A stretch of DNA of 64,000 nucleotides from Lysobacter helvus (GTDB lineage: Bacteria; Pseudomonadota; Gammaproteobacteria; Xanthomonadales; Xanthomonadaceae). The translations under genes were made by a program, and so were the position numbers. A model generated the notes under the pieces. It made no database searches. It saw nothing but the letters and a program-made list of their open reading frames with translations, and was not told the origin of the DNA. Below, piece by piece: positions 41,694-50,434 of this stretch. The stretch covers positions 2,542,001-2,606,000 of the forward strand of contig NZ_AP024546.1 of NCBI RefSeq assembly GCF_018406645.1, written 5' to 3'. The first letter of the stretch is position 1; each line of letters begins with the position of its first letter.

Positions 41694-42857
41694 ATGGCCC
41701 TGCACCCCTACGACCTGTTCGACGTCCGTTCGCTGCTGACCGAAGAGGAGCAGGCCGTCCAGGACACCGTGGCGCGCTTCACGGACGAACGCGTGCTGCC
41801 GATCATCGGCGATGCCTTCGACCAGGGCCGCTTCCCGAAGGAACTGGTCGGCGAGATCGCCGAACTGGGCCTGCTGGGCTCCTCGCTCCCGGAGAAGTAC
41901 GGCTGCGCCGGCCTCAACGCCGTCAGCTACGGCCTGATCTGCCAGGAACTGGAACGCGGCGACAGCGGCATCCGCAGCTTCGTCAGCGTGCAGTCCTCGC
42001 TGTGCATGTACCCGATCTTCGCCTACGGCACCGAAGAACAGCGCATGCGCTGGCTGCCGGACATGGCGAAGGGGAAGGTCATCGGCTGCTTCGGCCTGAC
42101 CGAGCCGCAGGGCGGGTCGGATCCGGCCAACATGAAGACCAACGCGCGCCGCGACGGCGACGACTGGATCCTCAACGGTTCGAAGATGTGGATCACCAAC
42201 GGCAACCTCGCCGACATCGCGATCGTGTGGGCGCAGACCGACGACGGCATCCAGGGCTTCGTCGTCGAGAAGGGCATGGCCGGGTTCGCCGCGCAGGAGA
42301 TCAAGCACAAGATGTCGCTGCGCGCGTCGGTGACCAGCGCGCTGTTCTTCGACAACGTGCGCGTGCCCGAAGCCAACCGCCTGCCCAACGTGAAGGGCCT
42401 CAAGGGCCCGCTGGGTTGCCTGACGCAGGCGCGCTACGGCATCACGTGGGGCCCGATCGGCGCCGCCATCGCGTGCCTGGACGAAGTGCTGCACTACACG
42501 AAGGAACGCATCCTGTTCGGCCGCCCCGTCGCGGCCACGCAGAGCGCGCAGATCAAGATGGCCGAGATGGCGCGCCGCATCACGCTGGCGCAGATGCTCG
42601 TGCTGCAGCTGGGTCGCCTGAAGGACGCCGGCAAGATGCAGCCCTCGCAGGTGTCGCTGGCGAAGTGGAACAACTGCCGCATGGCCATCGACATCGCGCG
42701 CGAATGCCGCGACCTGCTCGGCGGCGCCGGCATCACCACCGAGCACGGCGCCATCCGCCACGCGCTCAACCTGGAATCGGTGATCACCTACGAAGGCACG
42801 GAAACCGTGCACCAGCTGGTGATCGGCCGCGAGCTCACGGGCATCAGCGCGTTCTGA
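41694..42857 (+). CDS. gcdH: Acyl-CoA dehydrogenase, glutaryl-CoA dehydrogenase-like
   Basis: A 387-residue flavoprotein. FGLTEPQGGSDPANMKT and WITNGNLADIAIVWA form the FAD-binding region. The C-terminal TYEGTETVHQLVIGRELTG carries the catalytic Glu at the position used in glutaryl-CoA dehydrogenase, which converts glutaryl-CoA to crotonyl-CoA in lysine and tryptophan breakdown. The overall length and the N-terminal LLTEEEQAVQDTVARF fit that subgroup. ATG 41694 is used, since ATG 41661 lies in the -10 box. No partner pathway genes are adjacent, so the substrate is an inference. Confidence 0.85.
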   Translation: MALHPYDLFDVRSLLTEEEQAVQDTVARFTDERVLPIIGDAFDQGRFPKELVGEIAELGLLGSSLPEKYGCAGLNAVSYGLICQELERGDSGIRSFVSVQSSLCMYPIFAYGTEEQRMRWLPDMAKGKVIGCFGLTEPQGGSDPANMKTNARRDGDDWILNGSKMWITNGNLADIAIVWAQTDDGIQGFVVEKGMAGFAAQEIKHKMSLRASVTSALFFDNVRVPEANRLPNVKGLKGPLGCLTQARYGITWGPIGAAIACLDEVLHYTKERILFGRPVAATQSAQIKMAEMARRITLAQMLVLQLGRLKDAGKMQPSQVSLAKWNNCRMAIDIARECRDLLGGAGITTEHGAIRHALNLESVITYEGTETVHQLVIGRELTGISAF

Positions 42858-42874
42858 CCAACGACGGGGCGCCG

Positions 42875-43432
42875 ATGTCCGCAGTCAACAGGCTCGATAC
42901 ACGGCTCGAAACCCCGCGGCTGCTGCTGCGCGTGCAGCGTGCCGAAGACTTCGACTATTTCGCCGAACTGCAATCGGACGAGGAAGCCTGCCGCTACATC
43001 GGTGGCACCTCGCCGCGCGCCGCGGCATGGCGCAAGTTCCTGCAGATGCCCGGTGCCTGGGTGCTGCAGGGCTTCGGCATGTTCGCGGTGATCGAGAAGT
43101 CCAGCGGCGAGTGGATCGGCAACATCGGCCCGTGGCAGCCCGAAGGCTGGCCCGGCACCGAAGTGGGCTGGGCGCTGCGCCGCAAGGCCTGGGGCAAGGG
43201 CTATGCGCTCGAAGCCGCCACCGCCGCGATCGACTGGGCCTTCGACGAGTTGGGCTGGACCGACGTGATCCATTCGATCGACTACGAGAACTTCGGCTCG
43301 CAGGAACTCGCACGCCGCCTGGGATCGCGCAACCGCGGCCCCGGCAAGTTGCCTGCACCGTTCGAAGACGTCCCGATCGAAATCTGGGGCCAGACGCGGG
43401 ACGAGTGGAACGCACGGCGCGCGCAGCGATGA
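42875..43432 (+). CDS. GNAT family N-acetyltransferase (RimJ/RimL-like)
   Basis: A 185-residue acetyltransferase of the Acetyltransf_3 group: LETPRLLLRVQRAEDFD start, the acetyl-CoA site in VGWALRRKAWGKGYALEAA, and the ENFGSQELARRLG motif. Members acetylate ribosomal protein N-termini, amino acids or antibiotics; this one cannot be assigned. It lies 17 bp after gcdH and overlaps the GST gene by 4 bp. Confidence 0.9.
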   Translation: MSAVNRLDTRLETPRLLLRVQRAEDFDYFAELQSDEEACRYIGGTSPRAAAWRKFLQMPGAWVLQGFGMFAVIEKSSGEWIGNIGPWQPEGWPGTEVGWALRRKAWGKGYALEAATAAIDWAFDELGWTDVIHSIDYENFGSQELARRLGSRNRGPGKLPAPFEDVPIEIWGQTRDEWNARRAQR

Positions 43433-44085
43433 ACACGCAGGCGCCCGTCACCGTCCACGGCTTCTCGCCTTCGGGCAACTGCCACAAGGTGCGCCTGCTG
43501 CTCGAACACCTGGGCCGCCCGTTTCGCTGGATCGAAACGCGCAGCGACCAGGGCGCCACGCACACGCCTGACTTCCTCGCGCTCAATCCGAACGGCAAGG
43601 TGCCCGTGCTGGTGCGCGACGATGGCGCCGTGCTCACCGAATCCAACGCGATGCTGTGCTGGCTCGCCGACGGCACGCAGTACCTGCCGGCCGATGCGTG
43701 GGCGCGCGCGCAGGCGCTGTCGTGGATGTTCTTCGAGCAGTACAGCCACGAACCTTTCGTCGCCGTCGCGCGCTTCATCGCCGGCTGGACGCCGCTGGAT
43801 TCGCCGCGCCGCGCCGACCTGCCGCGCCTGCGCGAGCGTTCGCACGGCGCGCTCGCGGTGATGGAACGCCATCTTTCCACGCACGCGTGGTTCACCGGCG
43901 AGCGCTACGGCGTCGCCGACATCGCGCTGTTCGCCTACACCGATGTCGCACCGCATGGCGGCGTGTCGCTCGAACCGTACCCCGCAATCCGCGCCTGGCT
44001 GGGGCGCGTGCGCGCAACGCCGGGGTTCGTGGAGATGGTCGGCCTGGACGCCGAAGCCGCCGAGCGCGTGGCGCGCACCGCATGA
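43429..44085 (+). CDS. Glutathione S-transferase family protein
   Basis: A 218-residue GST with an N-terminal thioredoxin-like domain (FSPSGNCHKVRLLLEHLG, NPNGKVPVLV, LTESNAMLCWLA) and an all-helical C-terminal domain. A Ser in PSGNC is the likely catalytic residue, as in beta/theta-like classes. Start and stop codons both overlap neighbours by 4 bp (ATGA), so the chain of genes is translationally coupled. The substrate is unknown. Confidence 0.9.
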   Translation: MNTQAPVTVHGFSPSGNCHKVRLLLEHLGRPFRWIETRSDQGATHTPDFLALNPNGKVPVLVRDDGAVLTESNAMLCWLADGTQYLPADAWARAQALSWMFFEQYSHEPFVAVARFIAGWTPLDSPRRADLPRLRERSHGALAVMERHLSTHAWFTGERYGVADIALFAYTDVAPHGGVSLEPYPAIRAWLGRVRATPGFVEMVGLDAEAAERVARTA

Positions 44086-46202
44086 ACCTCCGCGCGTCGC
44101 TCGCGATCCTCCTGCTGGCTTGCCTGCTGATCGCGAGCCCGAGCTTCGCCGCGACTCCGCACACGCTCACCCCCACGCCCGCCTGGGTCCATCTCGCGCC
44201 GATGCCCGCGGCGGCCGATGCCGCGCCGACGAGCGATGGCACGCGCTACCTGCTGCTCGACGACCAGGTGGACACCACGCAGGCGCAACCGGTCTGGTAT
44301 CGCCGCTTCGCCACGCGCATGGACGGCCCGCGTGCGCTCGCCGAAGGCGGGCAGGTGTCGATCGCGTTCCAGCCCGATTACCAGCGCGTCGAGTTGCACA
44401 CGCTCGACGTGTGGCGCGACGGCCAGCGCATCGATCACCGCCGCGATGCGCAGCTGCAAGTGCTGCGGCGCGAAGAAGACCTGGACTCGGGCATCTTCGA
44501 CGGCGAGAACACGCTGAGCATCACGGTGCCGGACGTGCGCGTGGGCGACATCGTCGATGTCAGCTTCAGCACCGTGGGCGCCAATCCGGTGTTCGGGCGT
44601 GCGTACTTCGACAGCTATCGCGCGCGCTTCAGCACGGCGCTGGGCTATCGCCGCGTGCGTGCGCGCTTCGATGCCGATGCGCCGCTGTTTGCGCGTGCGC
44701 CGACCACCGATTACACGCGCAAGGAAGGCGAGGAGGGCGGGCATCGCTACGTCGAATTCGTCGCGCATCGCCTGCACCGCGTTGCGGCCGAAGACGACAT
44801 GCCGTCGAGCTTCGACCCGTGGGGCCGCATCGACCTGTCGACCGCGCGCACGTGGTCCGACATCGTCGCCTGGGCCTTGCCGATGTACCGGCCGCACTTC
44901 AGCGACCGCGCGCTCGCGCAGAAGCTGGTGCACGACCTGCGCCTGGACGACAAGGACCCGCGCGCCGCGATGATGCGTGCGATCGCCTTCGTCGAAGGCC
45001 AGATCCGCTACACCGCGCTGGACATGGGCAAGAATTCGCACGAGCCCAACGCGCCCGAAACCGTCATCGCGCGCCGCTTCGGCGACTGCAAGGACAAGTC
45101 GCTGCTGTTGTCGGCGCTGCTGGCCGAAGCGGGCATCCGCGCCGAGCCCGTGCTCGTCGACACCGAGGCCCGCAGGTCGCTCGCCGGCCGGCAACCGAGC
45201 GCGACTGTGTTCGACCACGTGGTCGTGCGCGCGCACCTCGGCGACCAGGTCGTGTGGATCGATCCCACGCGCGATCCCGAAGCCGACGCACTGGCCGATC
45301 GCACGCCGCTGCCGTTCGAACTCGGCCTGCCGATCTGCGAAGGCTGCGACAAGCTCGTCGCGATCCCGCAACCCCTGCCGCGCCGTCCCGAGGTCGACGT
45401 CGGCCAGCGCATCGCATTGCATGAAGACGACAAGGGCTATCGCGCCGATTTCGTCGTGGTCAGCGATTACCGCAACGAGAAGGCCGACGACGTCCGCGAC
45501 GATTTCGCCGACGGCGCCGAAGACCCGGCCACGCGCTACCTCACCTACATGCGCCGCTACTACGCCGGCCTGCGCAGCGCGGGCACGCCGTCGTTGCGCG
45601 AGCGCGACGCCAGCGTGGGCGCCGTGCGCACCACCGAACGCTATTCGCTGCACTGGCCCGCCTCGCAGGGCGCGGACTTCGACATCGTGCTGTTCCAGCT
45701 GATCGACTGGTTGCCGGACCTCGACCTGGACGTGCGCACGATGCCGCTTGCGCTCGAAGGCCCGCGCAGCGGGCGGCAGGTCGTACGCACGCACCTGGGC
45801 AGCGGCTGGGACATCCCGGCGAGCGACGACACCGTCGCGAACGCGTACTTCACCTTCCACCGCACGGTGCGCGTGGTGGGCGACACGCTGGAGATCGTCG
45901 GCGAATGGAAGCGCCTGGCGGCCGAAGTCCCGCCCGCCGACTACGCGCGCGTGCGCGACGACGTGGATCGCATCCAGGCCTTGATGCGCTATTCCGTCGA
46001 GATCGGCGCGGAGGCCGCCGACGCCGCCGACGCGCCGGGCAACCCCTGGAACAACGCCGCGCCCTGGCGCTGGATCGCGCTGGCGTTGCTCCTCACCACT
46101 TTCCTGCTCGCCGTCGTCGTGCGACGGCAGGGCACGCAATTGCGCCGCCATGCCTCCGCGTGGCGTTCCCCCCGCACCCCTTCGCCCGAGAGTCGCCCAT
46201 GA
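44082..46202 (+). CDS. DUF3857/transglutaminase-like exported protein
   Basis: A 706-residue protein with a signal peptide (ILLLACLLIASPSFA), an N-terminal DUF3857 domain, a central transglutaminase-like domain and a C-terminal membrane helix (WIALALLLTTFLLAVVV). The triad is visible: Cys336 in RFGDCKDKS, His379 in VFDHVVV and Asp394 in WIDPTRD. Members act in the periplasm as peptidases or crosslinkers; the substrate is unknown. It overlaps both the GST and E1 genes by 4 bp. A periplasmic enzyme inside this cytoplasmic series is unexpected. Confidence 0.88.
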   Translation: MNLRASLAILLLACLLIASPSFAATPHTLTPTPAWVHLAPMPAAADAAPTSDGTRYLLLDDQVDTTQAQPVWYRRFATRMDGPRALAEGGQVSIAFQPDYQRVELHTLDVWRDGQRIDHRRDAQLQVLRREEDLDSGIFDGENTLSITVPDVRVGDIVDVSFSTVGANPVFGRAYFDSYRARFSTALGYRRVRARFDADAPLFARAPTTDYTRKEGEEGGHRYVEFVAHRLHRVAAEDDMPSSFDPWGRIDLSTARTWSDIVAWALPMYRPHFSDRALAQKLVHDLRLDDKDPRAAMMRAIAFVEGQIRYTALDMGKNSHEPNAPETVIARRFGDCKDKSLLLSALLAEAGIRAEPVLVDTEARRSLAGRQPSATVFDHVVVRAHLGDQVVWIDPTRDPEADALADRTPLPFELGLPICEGCDKLVAIPQPLPRRPEVDVGQRIALHEDDKGYRADFVVVSDYRNEKADDVRDDFADGAEDPATRYLTYMRRYYAGLRSAGTPSLRERDASVGAVRTTERYSLHWPASQGADFDIVLFQLIDWLPDLDLDVRTMPLALEGPRSGRQVVRTHLGSGWDIPASDDTVANAYFTFHRTVRVVGDTLEIVGEWKRLAAEVPPADYARVRDDVDRIQALMRYSVEIGAEAADAADAPGNPWNNAAPWRWIALALLLTTFLLAVVVRRQGTQLRRHASAWRSPRTPSPESRP

Positions 46203-48454
46203 CCGTCATCCCCGCCCGCATGAAGGGCCTCAACCGCGCCGAGATCTGCGACGTCAACTTCCAGGAATTCGTGCGCGACTGGAACGGCCACGCCGACGCC
46301 GCACCCGCGCCGCACGAAGCGATCCTCGACGGCAGCGCGCTCGATGCGCAGGGCTTCCGTGCGTTGTTCGAATCGCAGCTGATCTCGCGGCACCTCGACC
46401 TGATGGCGCGCGTGCTGCGCGTGCAGAACAAGGTCTTCTACACGATCGGGTCCAGCGGCCACGAAGGCAACGCGATGGTCGCGCGCCTGACGCGCCACAC
46501 CGATCCGGCGTTCCTGCATTACCGCTCGGGCGGCTTCATGGCCGAGCGCTTCCGCAAGTTGCCGGGCATGGATCCGATCATGGATTCGGCGTTGTCGTTC
46601 GCCGCGAGCGCGGAAGATCCCGCGTCCGGCGGCCGCCACAAGGTGTGGGGCAGCAAGCCGTTGTGGGTGTTGCCGCAGACCTCGACCATCGCCTCGCATT
46701 TGCCGAAGGCGTTCGGCACCGCGATCGCGATCGAGCAGGGCCCGCGCATCGGCCATGCATTGCCGATCCCCGACGACAGCATCGTCGTGTGCTCCTTCGG
46801 CGATGCGTCGAGCAACCACGCCACCGCGCAGACCGCGTTCAACGCCGCCGCGTGGACCGCGTACCAGAAGCTGCCAGCGCCGGTGCTGTTCGTGTGCGAG
46901 GACAACGGCATCGGCATCTCGGTGAAGACGCCGACGGGCTGGGTGGGGCAGAACTTCAAGGACCGCAAGGACCTGGATTACTTCTACGCCGACGGCCTGG
47001 ACCTCGCGAACGGCTACGGCGACGTGCAGGCCGCGGTGGAGCATTGCCGCCGCACGCGCCGCCCGACGTTCCTGCACCTGCGCACCACGCGGATCATGGG
47101 CCACGCCGGCACCGACTTCGAAATCGAATGGCGTTCGATCGAAGAGTTGTGCGCGGTGGAGGCGAGCGATCCGCTGCTGCGTTCGGCGGCGATCGCGCTC
47201 GAGTCGGGCCTGATGTCGAAGGACCAGATCCTCGCGCTGTACGAAGACACGCGGAAGAAGTGTTTCGCCGCGGCCGAAGACGCCGACAGCCGCCCGCGCC
47301 TGACGAAGCTCGAAGATGTCATGGCGCCGCTCGCGCCGTATTCGCCGGACGCCGTGCGCGCCGAAGCGACGCGCGTGCCCGACGCCGCGCGCCGCGAACA
47401 GGTGTTCGGCGGCGAGGCGAAGCTGCCGGAGAAGCAACTGCCGCGCCACCTCGCGATCCAGATCAACAACGCGCTGCACGATCTGTTCGTGAAGTATCCC
47501 GAAGCGCTGCTGTTCGGCGAGGACGTCGCGCAGAAGGGTGGCGTGTACACGGTGACCAAGGGCCTGCACAAGGCGTTCTCGAACCGCCGCGTGTTCAACA
47601 CGCTGCTCGACGAAACGGTGATCCTGGGCCTGGCGCAGGGCTACGCGAACATGGGGATGCTGCCGTTCCCCGAGATCCAGTACCTGGCGTATTTCCACAA
47701 CGCCTGCGACCAGATCCGCGGCGAGGCGGCGAGCCTGCAGTTCTTCAGCAACGGCCAGTACCGCAACCCGATGGTGATGCGCATCGCCTCGCTCGGTTAC
47801 CAGCGCGGCTTCGGCGGGCATTTCCACAACGACAACTCGATCACCGCGTTGCGCGACATTCCCGGCCTGGTCGTCGGTTGCCCGTCGCGCGGCGACGATG
47901 CCGCGATGATGTTCCGCACGCTCGCGGCGTTGGCGAAGGTCGACGGCCGCGTGTGCGCGGTACTCGAACCGATCGCGCTGTACATGACGAAGGACCTGTA
48001 CGAAGCGGGCGACGGCGGCTGGCTCACCGAGTACCCCGCGCCCGACCAGGCGATGACGCTCGGCGAAGGCCGCGTCTACGGCGAAGGCGACGACCTGGTG
48101 ATCTTCACCTTCGGCAACGGCGTGCCGATGAGCCTGCGCGCCGCGCGCGAGATCCAGCGCAAGCACGGCTGGAAGACGCGCGTGGTGGACCTGCGCTGGC
48201 TGGTGCCGCTCAACGATGCGTTCATCCGCGACCAGGCGAAGAACGCGAAGCGCATCCTCATCGTCGACGAAGGCCGCAAGAGCGCGGGCGTGAGCGAAGG
48301 CGTGATCACCGCGATCGTGGAAGGCGGTTACGCCGCGCGCCCGTTCCAGCGCGTGGTGGGCGCCGATACGTTCACGCCGTTGGCGGGGGCTGCGTTCCTG
48401 GTGATTCCGTCGGACGAGGACATCGTCGCCGCCGCGGATCGCATCGCCGGTTGA
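46199..48454 (+). CDS. Fused E1 alpha/beta component of a 2-oxo acid dehydrogenase
   Basis: A 751-residue thiamine diphosphate enzyme joining the alpha (residues 60-390) and beta (about 425-751) chains of branched-chain or related 2-oxo acid dehydrogenases. The ThDP motif starts at Gly201-Asp202 (GDASSNH) and ends in CEDN. The beta part shows LLFGEDVAQKGGVYTVTKGL and RIASLGYQRGFGGHFHND. It lacks adjacent E2 and E3 genes, so it must borrow partners from elsewhere or act alone. The ATG overlaps the DUF3857 gene by 4 bp. The preferred oxo acid is not certain. Confidence 0.88.
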   Translation: MTVIPARMKGLNRAEICDVNFQEFVRDWNGHADAAPAPHEAILDGSALDAQGFRALFESQLISRHLDLMARVLRVQNKVFYTIGSSGHEGNAMVARLTRHTDPAFLHYRSGGFMAERFRKLPGMDPIMDSALSFAASAEDPASGGRHKVWGSKPLWVLPQTSTIASHLPKAFGTAIAIEQGPRIGHALPIPDDSIVVCSFGDASSNHATAQTAFNAAAWTAYQKLPAPVLFVCEDNGIGISVKTPTGWVGQNFKDRKDLDYFYADGLDLANGYGDVQAAVEHCRRTRRPTFLHLRTTRIMGHAGTDFEIEWRSIEELCAVEASDPLLRSAAIALESGLMSKDQILALYEDTRKKCFAAAEDADSRPRLTKLEDVMAPLAPYSPDAVRAEATRVPDAARREQVFGGEAKLPEKQLPRHLAIQINNALHDLFVKYPEALLFGEDVAQKGGVYTVTKGLHKAFSNRRVFNTLLDETVILGLAQGYANMGMLPFPEIQYLAYFHNACDQIRGEAASLQFFSNGQYRNPMVMRIASLGYQRGFGGHFHNDNSITALRDIPGLVVGCPSRGDDAAMMFRTLAALAKVDGRVCAVLEPIALYMTKDLYEAGDGGWLTEYPAPDQAMTLGEGRVYGEGDDLVIFTFGNGVPMSLRAAREIQRKHGWKTRVVDLRWLVPLNDAFIRDQAKNAKRILIVDEGRKSAGVSEGVITAIVEGGYAARPFQRVVGADTFTPLAGAAFLVIPSDEDIVAAADRIAG

Positions 48455-48463
48455 TCGCGGTCG

Positions 48464-49357
48464 TTACCGCGCGAGCCCCGCCAACAAGGCGCGTTCGCGC
48501 AGTGCGATCCCGCTTGCGCTGATCGCCGCATCGGGCCGTTCGACCGGCAACACGGCGAGGACGACATGGCCTTCGCCGTTGCGCGCCGTGCTCACGACCT
48601 GACCGAGCGCGCCGGCGCCGACTTCGACCGAAACCCCGACGTCCGGCGCCTGCGCGGCTTCGAACAACGCCAGCCCACGCTTGGCCTGCCCGAGGAAATG
48701 GGTGCGCGCGACGATCTCCTGGCCCGGATAGCAGCCCTTCTTCACGCTGAAGGCCCCGATCCGGTCGAGCGACAGCTGCTGCGGCGTCCACTGTTCGGCC
48801 TGCGAGGCCGGCAGGCGCGGGAAGCCCAGGCGCAGGTCGCCCGCGGCCCAGCGCGTTTCCGAATCCGGGTCGACGCCGGCCTGCACGGAGGCGATCCGCA
48901 ACGTGCGCGGCACGCCGAAGCCGCTGAAATCGAACTCGACGGCAGAAGCTTCGTCGCCCGCGAACTGGGCGCCGACCGCCACCGCGGGCGCCTCGAACGC
49001 ACCGCTCGCATGCAGGTCGTCACGCAGCGCCACGCTGAGCTGGCGACGCAGCACATAGCGCTGCAGCGCGGCCGCAAGGGCTTCTGCGTCGGCATCCGGC
49101 ACGATCAGCCACAAGGTGTCCGCTGCCATCCGCGCCAGCGCGAACAGGGCGATCACGCGCCCCTTGGGTGTCAGCCACCCGTTCCACTGCCAGCGTCCGG
49201 GGGCCACGCCCTCGACGTCGTTCATGCACTGTGCCTGCGCGAACGCCACCGCGTCGCGCCCGGACAAGGCGATCACGCGATGGCCCGGCAAGGCGAAGCG
49301 GGGGGCGGGCGCAAGGGCGTCCGAAAGCTCTGAAATGGACTGCGGGTTGTTCGGCAT
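48464..49357 (-). CDS. ygfZ: YgfZ/GcvT-like folate-binding protein
   Basis: A 297-residue protein of the YgfZ family, which uses tetrahydrofolate to help repair or assemble iron-sulfur clusters. The signature KGCYPGQEIVARTHFLG is intact and contains the conserved Cys. It is divergent from the SDHAF4-like gene across only 28 bp and next to succinate dehydrogenase, an iron-sulfur enzyme, which fits its role. No signal peptide; cytoplasmic. Confidence 0.93.
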   Translation of the reverse strand: MPNNPQSISELSDALAPAPRFALPGHRVIALSGRDAVAFAQAQCMNDVEGVAPGRWQWNGWLTPKGRVIALFALARMAADTLWLIVPDADAEALAAALQRYVLRRQLSVALRDDLHASGAFEAPAVAVGAQFAGDEASAVEFDFSGFGVPRTLRIASVQAGVDPDSETRWAAGDLRLGFPRLPASQAEQWTPQQLSLDRIGAFSVKKGCYPGQEIVARTHFLGQAKRGLALFEAAQAPDVGVSVEVGAGALGQVVSTARNGEGHVVLAVLPVERPDAAISASGIALRERALLAGLAR

Positions 49358-49385
49358 CCGTGGCGGGACTTAAACTTCGCGGGCT

Positions 49386-49598
49386 GTGACGACGCAAATC
49401 ATAGGTCAATCCGAACCACGTACCGACGCGCAAGGCGTGCCCGATGGGGCACAGTCGACGGCGCCGGAGGGCAAGCCCGTCGATGGCGACGTGCCCGCGC
49501 CCGTGGAAATCGGGGGCCGCAAGGGGCCGGACGGTCGACAGATCGATCCCACGCGCTTCGGCGATTGGGAAAAGAACGGCCGCTGCATCGATTTCTGA
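49386..49598 (+). CDS. SDHAF4-like (DUF1674) succinate dehydrogenase assembly protein
   Basis: A 70-residue, largely unstructured protein whose C-terminus DPTRFGDWEKNGRCIDF is the DUF1674/SDHAF4 signature. In mitochondria SDHAF4 protects flavinylated SdhA before it joins SdhB. The gene starts at GTG 49386 immediately upstream of sdhCDAB, supporting the same job here. TAAACT at 49371-49376 could be a -10 box giving a near-leaderless start. The middle is Pro/Gly/Ala-rich. Confidence 0.85.
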   Translation: MTTQIIGQSEPRTDAQGVPDGAQSTAPEGKPVDGDVPAPVEIGGRKGPDGRQIDPTRFGDWEKNGRCIDF

Positions 49599-49657
49599 CG
49601 CTCGCCCCGCAAGACACCTCGAAAGCACACCGCGCCACTGACGAAGGACCAGCCACG

Positions 49658-50044
49658 ATGGCGACCCGCGAACGTCCCCTGTCCCCGCACCTGCAGGTGT
49701 ATCGCTGGCAGATCACGATGACGATGTCGATCCTCCACCGCGTCAGCGGTGTCGGACTGACGATCGGCGCCTTCGGCCTCGCCTGGTGGTTGCTGGCGAT
49801 GGCGCAGGGTGGCGAAACCGCCGGCCGCGCGATGCACATCGTCGGCTCGCCCGTCGGCCTGTTCCTGCTGTTCGGCTTCTCGCTCGCGCTGGTCTACCAC
49901 CTGCTCAACGGCATCCGGCACCTGATGTGGGATGCCGGCCGCGGCTACGACATCCCCGAGGTCTACAAGTCGGGGTACACGGTGGCGGCGCTCACGGTGG
50001 TGTTCACCGCGCTGATCTGGGTGCTTGCCCTGGGGGTGGTGTGA
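49658..50044 (+). CDS. sdhC: Succinate dehydrogenase cytochrome b556 subunit
   Basis: A 128-residue membrane anchor with three helices. RPLSPHLQVYRWQITMTMSILHRVSGVGL is the family signature, with the Ser and Arg residues near the quinone site, and HLLNGIRHLMWD contains the heme-ligand His. ATG 49658 has GAAGGA upstream. It overlaps sdhD by one base. With SdhD it binds heme b and reduces ubiquinone. Confidence 0.95.
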   Translation: MATRERPLSPHLQVYRWQITMTMSILHRVSGVGLTIGAFGLAWWLLAMAQGGETAGRAMHIVGSPVGLFLLFGFSLALVYHLLNGIRHLMWDAGRGYDIPEVYKSGYTVAALTVVFTALIWVLALGVV

Positions 50045-50430
50045 TGCGGAACGACCTGCGCACGCCGCTCGGCCGCGCCCGCGGCCTGGGCTCCGGCAAG
50101 ACCGGCACCGAACACTTCTGGATCCAGCGCGTCACCGCAGTCGCGCTCGCGCTGCTGGTGCCGTGGCTGATCGGCATGCTCGTCTCGATGGCCGGCAGCG
50201 ACGCGCAGACCGCGCGCGAAACGCTTGCGCGGCCGTGGAACGCGATCCTGCTGTCGGCGTTCTCGATCGCGATGTTCTGGCACGCCAAGCTCGGCATCCA
50301 GGTCGTCATCGAGGACTACGTGCACACGCGCGCCTCCGAAGTGGCGCTGCACCTGCTCAACACCTTCCTGTGCACGCTCGGCGCGATCGCGTCGGTGTAC
50401 GCGATCGCCCGCATCGCGCTGACGGCCTGA
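50044..50430 (+). CDS. sdhD: Succinate dehydrogenase membrane anchor subunit
   Basis: A 128-residue three-helix anchor. [22 protein letters not shown] starts the first helix, and the segment [18 protein letters not shown] holds the heme-ligand His and the conserved DY pair near the quinone pocket. It overlaps the sdhC stop and is 4 bp from sdhA. Confidence 0.93.
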   Translation: MRNDLRTPLGRARGLGSGKTGTEHFWIQRVTAVALALLVPWLIGMLVSMAGSDAQTARETLARPWNAILLSAFSIAMFWHAKLGIQVVIEDYVHTRASEVALHLLNTFLCTLGAIASVYAIARIALTA

Positions 50431-50434
50431 CGAC

